Assembly: GCA_030630445.1 (NCBI GenBank)
Contig: DAOVNC010000234.1
Span: 1 to 6,004 of the forward strand
Reading direction: 5' to 3'
From: Kiritimatiellales bacterium
GTDB lineage: Bacteria; Verrucomicrobiota; Kiritimatiellia; Kiritimatiellales; Pontiellaceae
Length of the DNA stretch: 6,004 nucleotides
Both the position numbers and the translations under genes were made by a program. Below, one piece after another: positions 1-5,283 of this stretch (positions are counted from its first letter, which is position 1; the number at the start of each line of letters is the position of its first letter). The notes under the pieces were generated by a model. It saw only the letters and a list, made by a program, of their open reading frames with translations. It had not been told where the DNA came from and searched no databases.

Positions 1-3
1 AGT

Positions 4-29
4 ACCGCTTCACCCGAAGGGAAAGCGGT
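4..29 (+). repeat. REP-like palindrome, copy A
   Basis: Hairpin with arms ACCGCTT (4-10) and AAGCGGT (23-29), plus an inner CCC (13-15)/GGG (19-21) stem closing a GAA loop. It contains the 10-mer CGCTTCACCC (6-15), which recurs exactly at 84-93 (inverted) and 199-208 (direct). It is one of four related palindromes within 325 bp, in a stretch without a convincing gene. There is no T-run after the stem, so it does not look like a classical terminator. The REP label is inferred from form and repetition. Confidence 0.6.
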
Positions 30-60
30 GCCCCTTGCGAACGGAATCCATTCACGCGGA

Positions 61-95
61 GAACGCTTTCCCTCTCTTCGTTCGGGTGAAGCGTT
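61..95 (-). repeat. REP-like palindrome, copy B (inverted)
   Basis: Hairpin with arms AACGCTT (62-68) and AAGCGTT (89-95) and an inner CCC (70-72)/GGG (84-86) stem. Read on the minus strand it matches copy A: CGCTTCACCCGAA, a short insertion, then GGGAAAGCG. The outer arm bases differ from copy A on both sides in a way that keeps pairing, which suggests that the fold is conserved. Its left part, GAGAACGCTT (59-68), recurs exactly at 194-203. Confidence 0.6.
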
Positions 96-193
96 GCTAC
101 ATCAAAGCACCCCGGTACAGACCAAAAATGGCATCTCAATATTTTCCGCTCCCCTTAAGCCGGTGGTCAAAAAAATCGGGGTTAAGCGCAGTA

Positions 194-230
194 GAGAACG
201 CTTCACCCCGTAAGGGCCATGGGCAACGCG
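194..230 (+). repeat. REP-like palindrome, copy C (degenerate)
   Basis: It begins GAGAACGCTT (194-203) and contains the shared 10-mer CGCTTCACCC (199-208), followed by CGTAAGGG. The left arm and the CCC/GGG core match copies A and B, but the right arm is eroded: ATGGGCAACGCG replaces the expected AAGCG(G/T)T. It is probably a decayed or truncated member of the same family. Confidence 0.45.
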
Positions 231-302
231 AATGATAATTTTCGAAGCAAATAACGAAGCAACGCAGGAGGTTTACACGTTGCCCTGCCACCGAGGCACC
301 GC

Positions 303-325
303 CCGCCTCCCTTCGGGTAGGCGGT
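303..325 (-). repeat. REP-like palindrome, copy D (inverted)
   Basis: Strong hairpin with arms CCGCCT (303-308) and AGGCGG (319-324), an inner CCC (309-311)/GGG (315-317) stem and a TTC loop. Read on the minus strand as ACCGCCTACCCGAAGGG it parallels copy A (ACCGCTTCACCCGAAGGG), with changes mirrored in the other arm. This completes a +,-,+,- alternation like that of bacterial interspersed mosaic elements (BIMEs). Confidence 0.55.
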
Positions 326-400
326 CACTACACCTTCGTGGTTAATCCCCAATATTTATCCGCTGGATCTATAAGCTTCATACCCCCGTAGTGGTTTGTG

Positions 401-439
401 TTTACGCAAAAGCATAAAATATATACGTAAAAGCATGAA
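401..439. promoter_or_regulatory. Tandem direct repeat, 21-bp period (candidate operator)
   Basis: Positions 401-418 and 422-439 match at 15 of 18 bases. The core is TACG(C/T)AAAAGCAT at 403-415 and 424-436. The 21-bp period is two DNA helical turns, so both copies face the same side of the helix. AraC/XylS-family activators are known to bind direct-repeat half-sites with this spacing just upstream of the -35 region (AraC I1-I2 is the model). Each copy also centres on a near-palindrome, TTTACGCAAA or TATACGTAAA, so a LacI-type dimer on each copy is an alternative. The cognate regulator is not in this window. Confidence 0.5.
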
Positions 440-450
440 GACAGCATGGA

Positions 451-477
451 TTGGATTTGGTATTTTCGACCTAAATT
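451..477 (+). promoter_or_regulatory. Weak promoter candidate for the secreted-protein gene
   Basis: TTGGAT (451-456) could serve as a -35 element and TAAATT (472-477) as a -10 element. The spacing is only 15 bp and both boxes match the sigma-70 consensus poorly. A weak promoter directly downstream of a phased direct repeat would fit activator-dependent transcription. The position is a guess. An 8-bp inverted repeat, ATGGATTG (446-453) and CAATCCAT (491-498), brackets it. Confidence 0.25.
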
Positions 478-523
478 AGGGTGGAGCTAGCAATCCATCC
501 GTTGTGTGAATGGAAACATAAAC

Positions 524-528
524 GGGAG
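524..528 (+). promoter_or_regulatory. Ribosome binding site that fixes the start at 536
   Basis: GGGAG lies 7 bases before the ATG at 536. The same frame is open from a GTG at 506, but that start would put the charged stretch NGNINGRRR ahead of MKKQIA and has no comparable Shine-Dalgarno sequence. Starting at 536 puts the two lysines at the very N-terminus of a normal signal peptide. Confidence 0.65.
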
Positions 529-535
529 AAGAAGG

Positions 536-3500
536 ATGAAAAAACAAATCGCAACATTCATGGTCGGTTGCTTGCTCGTTGGGGCGGCATCGGCGGCAAC
601 GTCATTCACAGCAGGGATCGATACCGACTTCCTGACGGCAGGAAACTGGGATAACGGAGTTCCTGTAGCAGGTGGCGTAACAGGCGATGGCACAATCAAT
701 GGCGGGCTTACGGCCGATTTTACGGGTACGTACGATTCGGGGCTTGGCGTAGAGCTTAATGTGGGTGCAGGTGGAAGTGCCGGAACGCTCAGTGTCAACG
801 GCGGAGAATACGCTAACCGCGATGCCGTGAGTGTCGGCGTTGGAGCCGGGTCGGTCGGTACGGTAAATATTGCCGACGGAGCAGCATTAAAGCTTATAGG
901 CACCGCTGCGGATCTGTTTATCGGCGATTCAGCAGGTGGATATGGCACCGTCAATGTCGCCTCGGGTGGTAAGCTGGATACCATCAAGGCCCTTGAAATC
1001 ATTAATGGAACCCTCACGTATGCGTCCGGCGCAATCTCCACCCCTCTGCTTAAAGATGAACTCGTTGTCGATAATAACGGAATCCTCGCCTTTCAAACCG
1101 ACGGAACGATGATCGCTACAATTCTGGGTAGTACAGTGGCGGTGGAACTGGGTTCGGGCTCCACGCTGGACATGCAGCTGGGGGGGACATACAACATAGG
1201 CGACACTTGGACAATCCTCACGGATGCCACTGGTTTTGGCGGCGTCGTAGGCGGTGACGGGAATGGAACCTTTGGAAACGTTATCAACTCCATTAATCCG
1301 GGTGAGACATTCACCGTCCATTATGGCGCCGGTCTTGCCGCCGCCGGTGAAGTGGTTGTGCAGTTCGTAGGTGCCGCTGCGCCCACAACCACGTTTAACG
1401 ATTCCTCTGCAGATGGCACATGGGCCAACGCGGCCAACTGGTCGGATGGGGTTCCCACCGCTGGAACGATCACTGTGGTCAACTCGAACCTGACCGCCAA
1501 TCTTTCCGGCGGTGCCGGAGTCGCCCTGCGTATTGGTGTGGGAACCGTTGCCGGAGAGAACGGCACGGTCACCAACGGCACGCTGACGGTTGATGAGGAT
1601 ACGTTCATCGGTATCGCCGCGAATGCGACCGGAACGGTAAATGTGGCATCGTATACCGGAGGAGCCAGTGCGGCCTCCGCCGTGAAAATCGCTGTCGCCG
1701 ATGGCGCATCCGGCAGTCTCGTTGCCGGATCGGGCAGCCTTGACACAAGTGTTCTGAGCATGGCAACGGCCCCCGGTTCGGTCGGTGTGATTAATCTTGG
1801 AACAGGCGACTTTTCTTTGAACGGCGATCTGGTGATCGGAAGCGGAAGCGATGCGCATGGATCCGTTACCGCCGATAGCGGCACCTTGGATTCCGCATCC
1901 CTTGCCCTGGCCTCGGGAAGCAACGCGGTCGCTACGCTCGATATCACAAGTGGATCGATAGCGAACAGTGCGGGGGTATCCATTGCCTCCGGCCAGGATT
2001 CCGACGGAACGCTGACGGCCTCCACGCTGACCCTCACGGGCGGAGCGGCTCTGGAAGTGGCCACCGGGCTTGATTCAACGGCCGCCGTTACCATTGCCAG
2101 CCCGATTGTGCTGGCATCCACCAACGGAATATTTGTTGGAACCGGTCTGGGTTCTGCTTCGCACAACCTCGTTGCGGCGGATTTCGCCATCAGCGACCCG
2201 ATGGGCGACTTCGCCATCGGACCCAATACGGGTTCCTCGGTCGGGGGTCTGCTCAATGCGCATGATTCGTATGGCACCCTGGAATTCAACGCACCATTCA
2301 GCATCACTGCAAAAGACCACCAGATTTCTCAGCTCACCGTAAACGACACCGTCACTTTTCTGGGTGGAACGGGCGCCTTGCTCGACGGCGCACGTATTGA
2401 TGTGGCAAGTGTTGAAGGTGCCAACGCATCGCTGGATCTTGCCGATTGGATGGACGTTGGCACAACCTCAGGCGTAATCAATGTGGCCGCCGGCGACCAT
2501 GCGGTTGGATCGATCACCGGCACCGACCTGATTGCTGGCGGCGAGATCAACGTGGGCACCGGTGGCGATGGTTCTGCCGGCACGCTGACGCTCGATAGTC
2601 TGGCGGGAGGGAATGTCTTGGATGTTTGCGATAGTGGCACCGCTGCTACGGGAACCGTTACGGTGGTTGGAGATGTAGCGGCGGAATCCGTAAAGGTTGG
2701 TCGCGGACTCTCTGCAGTAGCTACGCTGAACGTTGGTGGCTCCTTGAGTGTGGGACAATACTTCAATGCGGCGCTGGGGAGTAATGCCGTTTCCGTGATT
2801 TCTTCCGATACCCTCTACAAGACCAACAACCTGTCGGGAACCGTTAAGGTGGCTGGTGGTAACGATAGCGACGGTCGCATCACGGCTGATGCCGGATCTC
2901 TTACGGCCAATGACCTCCAGGTTTCGCTCGGTGCCAGATCGGTCGGGCTGTTTGCAGTCACCAATGGCACCTTGACGGTGAATACGGTGAATATTGCCAC
3001 GGGCGATGACTCCGATGGAACCGTGCTGGTGGCCATAGCTTCATCCGCAACGAATGCCGTCAACATCGGAACCGGCAGCAATGCCGTCGGCTCCCTGACG
3101 CTTCAGGGCGGAACGCTGGCCGCGACTGACCTGACGCTAGGCGGTGCGGGTACTGGAGCAGGAACCATTGCGTTGGCCGGTGGCGATCTGGTGGTTGCCG
3201 GTGCGGTAAATACAGTTAATTCGAGCTTCATCGACGTTGTGGACGATGCTTCGACATTCACGTGGACCGGCAAGGTCGAGGCCGACTTTATCGTCCTCTG
3301 GGATGCCGGCATACTGCGCAACAACGGTGAAAGCGGACTCACTTCGGCCACCTTCTCCGATTATTTCTCGGTTGCCGGGGATGTTCTTTCGCCCAATACC
3401 ATAAAACTCATTGGCGAGATAACGATTACCGGACCCCTTGCGGGTGGCGGTCTGGTCATCTCGTGGGATACGGCCTTGGGACAGGACTACAATGTGGAAA

Positions 3501-3625
3501 CCAACGGCAATCTGATCATTCCGAGCTGGGGTGTCTACGACTCCGTAGTCGGGGACGGCGGGGGAATGTCCGTCACCTCGGCCACCGATCAGGCTGTCTT
3601 GTTCTACAAGGTCACCACACCTTAG
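536..3625 (+). CDS. Large secreted beta-solenoid repeat protein (T5SS/PEP-CTERM-associated repeat type)
   Basis: A 1029-residue exported protein of unknown role, probably at or outside the outer membrane. Residues 1-20 form a signal peptide: Lys-Lys, a hydrophobic core and a likely cut after ASA. Cys12 in MVGC gives a poor lipobox very close to the N-terminus, so a lipoprotein is less likely. Two modules begin with similar motifs: NWDNGVP (37-43) and NWSDGVP (301-307). Between and after them run about 20 copies of a roughly 24-residue repeat, pattern (I/V)-x-x-G-x-(D/N)-x-x-G-(S/T)-(L/V), for example at 435, 459, 484 and 509, and exactly 24 apart at 773, 797, 821, 845 and 869. This suggests a right-handed beta-solenoid. 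Residues ~967-1029 form a small C-terminal domain (ISWDT..GQ.YNVETN...W, ending FYKV) of a kind common in Kiritimatiellota and Verrucomicrobia exported proteins. No 12-strand autotransporter barrel, PEP-CTERM tail or catalytic motif is visible. The mature chain is poor in Lys and has a single Cys (698). Adhesion, a surface layer or glycan binding are possible roles; none is shown. Confidence 0.85.
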   Translation: MKKQIATFMVGCLLVGAASAATSFTAGIDTDFLTAGNWDNGVPVAGGVTGDGTINGGLTADFTGTYDSGLGVELNVGAGGSAGTLSVNGGEYANRDAVSVGVGAGSVGTVNIADGAALKLIGTAADLFIGDSAGGYGTVNVASGGKLDTIKALEIINGTLTYASGAISTPLLKDELVVDNNGILAFQTDGTMIATILGSTVAVELGSGSTLDMQLGGTYNIGDTWTILTDATGFGGVVGGDGNGTFGNVINSINPGETFTVHYGAGLAAAGEVVVQFVGAAAPTTTFNDSSADGTWANAANWSDGVPTAGTITVVNSNLTANLSGGAGVALRIGVGTVAGENGTVTNGTLTVDEDTFIGIAANATGTVNVASYTGGASAASAVKIAVADGASGSLVAGSGSLDTSVLSMATAPGSVGVINLGTGDFSLNGDLVIGSGSDAHGSVTADSGTLDSASLALASGSNAVATLDITSGSIANSAGVSIASGQDSDGTLTASTLTLTGGAALEVATGLDSTAAVTIASPIVLASTNGIFVGTGLGSASHNLVAADFAISDPMGDFAIGPNTGSSVGGLLNAHDSYGTLEFNAPFSITAKDHQISQLTVNDTVTFLGGTGALLDGARIDVASVEGANASLDLADWMDVGTTSGVINVAAGDHAVGSITGTDLIAGGEINVGTGGDGSAGTLTLDSLAGGNVLDVCDSGTAATGTVTVVGDVAAESVKVGRGLSAVATLNVGGSLSVGQYFNAALGSNAVSVISSDTLYKTNNLSGTVKVAGGNDSDGRITADAGSLTANDLQVSLGARSVGLFAVTNGTLTVNTVNIATGDDSDGTVLVAIASSATNAVNIGTGSNAVGSLTLQGGTLAATDLTLGGAGTGAGTIALAGGDLVVAGAVNTVNSSFIDVVDDASTFTWTGKVEADFIVLWDAGILRNNGESGLTSATFSDYFSVAGDVLSPNTIKLIGEITITGPLAGGGLVISWDTALGQDYNVETNGNLIIPSWGVYDSVVGDGGGMSVTSATDQAVLFYKVTTP

Positions 3626-3782
3626 AGCATTTCACGATTGATCTGCCGCATTGCTGCTTGCTGCGGCTACGACGGGATCTCTTCGCAATACACAGCATAG
3701 AACGGCTATGCCTATGTATTGCGAAGAACCCCGTCTTGTCCTCGCCGATGCACCCATACGACATCTCAATCGTTCAATGCTC
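3625..3782. mobile_element. 158-bp palindromic MITE-like element with TA flanks
   Basis: The termini are GAGCATTTCACGATTGA (3625-3641) and its imperfect inverse at 3766-3782, with 15 of 17 bases matching. The symmetry runs to the centre: GACGGG (3671-3676) pairs with 3730-3735, CTTCGCAATAC (3681-3691) with 3716-3726, and GCATAG (3695-3700) with 3706-3711 around a 5-base loop. The intervening arms (3642-3670 and 3736-3765) are only partly complementary; the left one can fold on itself (GCCGCA 3645-3650 with TGCGGC 3662-3667). TA flanks both ends (3623-3624 and 3783-3784), as expected for target duplication by IS630/Tc1-mariner transposases. It carries no coding frame of its own and no T-run. 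Removing the element plus one TA leaves CCT TAG TGG, so the upstream gene keeps a TAG stop either way. Only one copy is in view, so mobility is inferred; a structured RNA or processing hairpin is the alternative. Confidence 0.6.
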
Positions 3783-3808
3783 TAGTGGACGTGCAATATT
3801 GACCATGG

Positions 3809-3841
3809 AGCGCAATCGTCAATCCTTTCGGCGGTTGCGCT
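3809..3841. other. Hairpin downstream of the palindromic element
   Basis: A 7-bp perfect stem, AGCGCAA (3809-3815) with TTGCGCT (3835-3841), closes a 19-base loop. It is followed only by TTGAAAG, so termination here would be weak. It belongs to the original 3' region of the secreted-protein gene if the 158-bp element is an insertion. Confidence 0.35.
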
Positions 3842-3844
3842 TTG

Positions 3845-3893
3845 AAAGAGGGATCTGAGGGTCTTGGAATGGGTCCTTCTTTCCTCCCTCTTT
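3845..3893. other. Purine/pyrimidine inverted repeat
   Basis: AAAGAGGGA (3845-3853) is perfectly complementary to TCCCTCTTT (3885-3893) across a 31-base loop. The arms are pure purine and pure pyrimidine. It lies immediately before the terminator and could protect the 3' end of the upstream mRNA; that role is inferred. Confidence 0.4.
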
Positions 3894-3899
3894 AAAATG

Positions 3900-3925
3900 G
3901 CTCGCCTCTGCTGGGCGGGCTTTTT
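3900..3925 (+). terminator. Rho-independent terminator
   Basis: GCTCGCC (3900-3906) pairs with GGCGGGC (3914-3920), seven pairs including one T-G wobble, around a 7-base loop, followed directly by TTTTT (3921-3925). It would end transcription from the secreted-protein gene, about 275 bases past its stop. Without the 158-bp element that distance would be about 115 bases. AAAA (3894-3897) on the other side gives some bidirectional character, but no minus-strand gene here needs it. Confidence 0.8.
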
Positions 3926-3928
3926 GGG

Positions 3929-3971
3929 GTCAAGTGGGGTATTTCAATCCATGCCCCATAGTGGGCTTGAC
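3929..3971. promoter_or_regulatory. Inverted repeat overlapping the kbl promoter
   Basis: GTCAAG (3929-3934) is complementary to CTTGAC (3966-3971). Directly inside it, TGGGGTAT (3935-3942) pairs with ATGCCCCA (3951-3958, one G-T pair) around an 8-base loop, with a bulge at 3959-3965. The right arm contains most of the probable -35 box. It could be a protein-binding site controlling kbl, or simply another hairpin after the terminator. Confidence 0.4.
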
Positions 3972-3997
3972 TTTTCGGAGCGCATTCCCACTATACG
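3967..3997 (+). promoter_or_regulatory. Probable promoter of kbl-serA
   Basis: TTGACT (3967-3972) matches the sigma-70 -35 consensus at 5 of 6 positions. TATACG (3992-3997) is the best -10 candidate, with a rather long 19-bp spacer. A start a few bases downstream would give a leader of about 50 bases before the ATG at 4054. It lies just after the upstream terminator, as expected for an independent unit. Confidence 0.45.
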
Positions 3998-4039
3998 CGC
4001 TTTGTTTTTGAAACCGGCGTGAAGGCCCGGAAATGATTT

Positions 4040-4044
4040 AGGAG
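4040..4044 (+). promoter_or_regulatory. Ribosome binding site of kbl
   Basis: AGGAG ends 9 bases before the ATG at 4054 and supports that start, which also gives the N-terminus expected of the family. Confidence 0.75.
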
Positions 4045-4053
4045 ACCCCTGCG

Positions 4054-5229
4054 ATGAGTAAAGGATTGAACCATTTTGAAGAGCTTCTGAAGGAGATCGA
4101 CGACCACGGACTGACCAAGGGGGAGCGGATTCTCCAGACTCGGCAGGGCACCGGAATCACCGTCGGGCGCGGCGATCTGTTGAACTTTTGCGCCAACAAC
4201 TATCTGGGGCTCTCCGGCAGGCCGGAATTGGTCGAGGCCGCCAAGGAAGGATTGGACAAATGGGGTTTCGGCCTCTCTTCGGTTCGCTTTATTTGCGGAA
4301 CCCAGCAGGTGCACAAGGATTTGGAGTCCAGGATTTCGCACTTCCTCGGAACCGAGGACACCATTCTCTACCCCTCCTGCTTCGATGCCAACACGGGCCT
4401 GTTCGAGACCCTTCTCACCAAGGAAGATGCCATCATCAGCGATGCGCTTAACCACGCTTCCATCATCGACGGTGTGCGCCTCTGCAAGGCCCGTCGCTGC
4501 ATCTACGGCAACTCCAACATGGAGGAGCTCGAAGAGCAGCTCAAGCAAACCCAGGATTGCCGCATCCGGCTCATTGCCACCGACGGCGTCTTTTCCATGG
4601 ACGGCACCATCGCCGACCTCAAATCGATTTGCGATCTGGCGGACCAATACGACGCGCTGGTGATGGTGGACGATTCCCACTCCGTCGGCGTGCTCGGGGA
4701 ACACGGGCGCGGAACCCACGAATACCGCGATGTCATGGGCCGGATCGATATTCTCACCGGTACCTTCGGCAAGGCCCTCGGCGGTGCCAGCGGCGGCTAT
4801 ACCAGCGCACACAAGGTGATTGTCGACCTGCTTCGCCAGCGTTCCCGTACCTATCTCTTCTCCAACACGCTCGCGCCGGTGGTTGCCGCCACCACAATCA
4901 AGGTGCTCGACATGCTGGAGGCCTCCACGGGCCTGCACGACAAGCTGCACGGCAACGCCGACTATTTCCGCCGCAAAATGATCGAGGCCGGGTTCAACGT
5001 CCCCGAGGGTCATCACCCGATTGTTCCGATCATGGTGGGCGACGCCCGGCGGGCAACCGCCATGGCCGACCGATTGCTTGACAAGGGCATTTATGTTATT
5101 GGCTTCTCGTTCCCCGTGGTTCCGAAGGGACAAGCTCGGATTCGTGTTCAGGTTTCCGCCGCGCACACGACGGAAGATCTCGATTTTGCAATCCAGCAGT
5201 TCATTGACGTTCGGGACGAACTTGGATAA
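4054..5229 (+). CDS. kbl: Glycine C-acetyltransferase (2-amino-3-ketobutyrate CoA ligase)
   Basis: A cytoplasmic PLP enzyme that interconverts 2-amino-3-oxobutanoate plus CoA with glycine plus acetyl-CoA, the second step of threonine breakdown after threonine 3-dehydrogenase. At 391 residues it is close to the 398 of E. coli Kbl and is collinear with it as I recall that sequence. Visible landmarks are NFCANNYLGLS (44-54), SVRFICGTQ..HK (76-88), SCFDAN (108-113, cofactor-stacking region), DALNHASIIDGVRLCKA (130-146, with His134), ATDGVFSMDG (175-184), VDDSHSVG (205-212, Asp206 for the PLP ring nitrogen), TGTFGKALGGASGGY (235-249, Schiff-base Lys240) and KGQARIRVQ (358-366, with the likely carboxylate-binding Arg364). 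No key residue is missing. Related alpha-oxoamine synthases (BioF, HemA, SPT) are less likely because of the SVRFICGTQ and ALNHASIIDG stretches. It is followed 54 bp later by a serA-like gene, probably in one transcript. No tdh is in view. Confidence 0.95.
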   Translation: MSKGLNHFEELLKEIDDHGLTKGERILQTRQGTGITVGRGDLLNFCANNYLGLSGRPELVEAAKEGLDKWGFGLSSVRFICGTQQVHKDLESRISHFLGTEDTILYPSCFDANTGLFETLLTKEDAIISDALNHASIIDGVRLCKARRCIYGNSNMEELEEQLKQTQDCRIRLIATDGVFSMDGTIADLKSICDLADQYDALVMVDDSHSVGVLGEHGRGTHEYRDVMGRIDILTGTFGKALGGASGGYTSAHKVIVDLLRQRSRTYLFSNTLAPVVAATTIKVLDMLEASTGLHDKLHGNADYFRRKMIEAGFNVPEGHHPIVPIMVGDARRATAMADRLLDKGIYVIGFSFPVVPKGQARIRVQVSAAHTTEDLDFAIQQFIDVRDELG

Positions 5230-5272
5230 AAAACTGTCTGTGGCCTAGTATGAATCTTAAACCAACCTAAAC

Positions 5273-5278
5273 AGGAGG
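5273..5278 (+). promoter_or_regulatory. Ribosome binding site of the serA-like gene
   Basis: A perfect AGGAGG lies 5 bases before the ATG at 5284. The 54-bp gap after kbl holds no hairpin or obvious promoter, which favours co-transcription with strong re-initiation at this site. Confidence 0.8.
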
Positions 5279-5283
5279 ACATC

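Larger units (their letters stand above)
1..400. other. Gene-free region with palindrome cluster
   Basis: No open frame here shows credible protein character. The two overlapping frames at about 28-235 give unremarkable sequences interrupted by the palindromes. The region contains REP-like copies A-D, a short direct repeat CGAAGCAA (243-250 and 255-262), and an AGGAGG (266-271) placed 8 bases before a TTG that opens only a 21-codon frame (280-345). I see no tRNA, rRNA or recognisable riboswitch. It is probably intergenic sequence downstream of a gene that lies outside the window. Confidence 0.6.

Noticed and set aside
28..235. Two overlapping + strand frames of 61 and 66 codons at the left edge.
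   Set aside because: They run through REP-like palindromes and have no clear ribosome binding site, conserved motif or membrane segment.
4..325. Possible CRISPR array formed by the repeated palindromes.
   Set aside because: The copies are unequal in length, alternate in orientation and have irregular spacing (about 30 to 130 bp). CRISPR repeats are near-identical, same-strand and evenly spaced.
506..535. GTG start giving ten extra residues on the secreted protein.
   Set aside because: The ATG at 536 has GGGAG at the right distance and yields a standard signal peptide; the upstream extension would bury it behind a charged arm.
1321..2307. Long minus-strand frames (also 929-1858, 487-1041 and 2329-2766) opposite the secreted protein.
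   Set aside because: They are antisense shadows of a low-complexity Gly/Ala/Thr/Val repeat gene, giving Pro/Ser/Val-rich nonsense, without ribosome binding sites of note.
536..3625. Classical type Va autotransporter.
   Set aside because: No ~280-residue C-terminal beta-barrel and no terminal aromatic residue; the end is a compact domain finishing FYKVTTP.
3463..3858. A 131-codon + strand frame overlapping the end of the secreted-protein gene and the palindromic element.
   Set aside because: It starts deep inside another gene in a different frame and runs through hairpin DNA. The composition is implausible and there is no Shine-Dalgarno sequence.
3991..5166. A 391-codon open frame on the minus strand, almost wholly antisense to kbl.
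   Set aside because: The + strand encodes an unmistakable Kbl with every catalytic motif. The antisense frame is a by-product of G/C-ending codons and its translation resembles no protein family. The equal length is coincidence.
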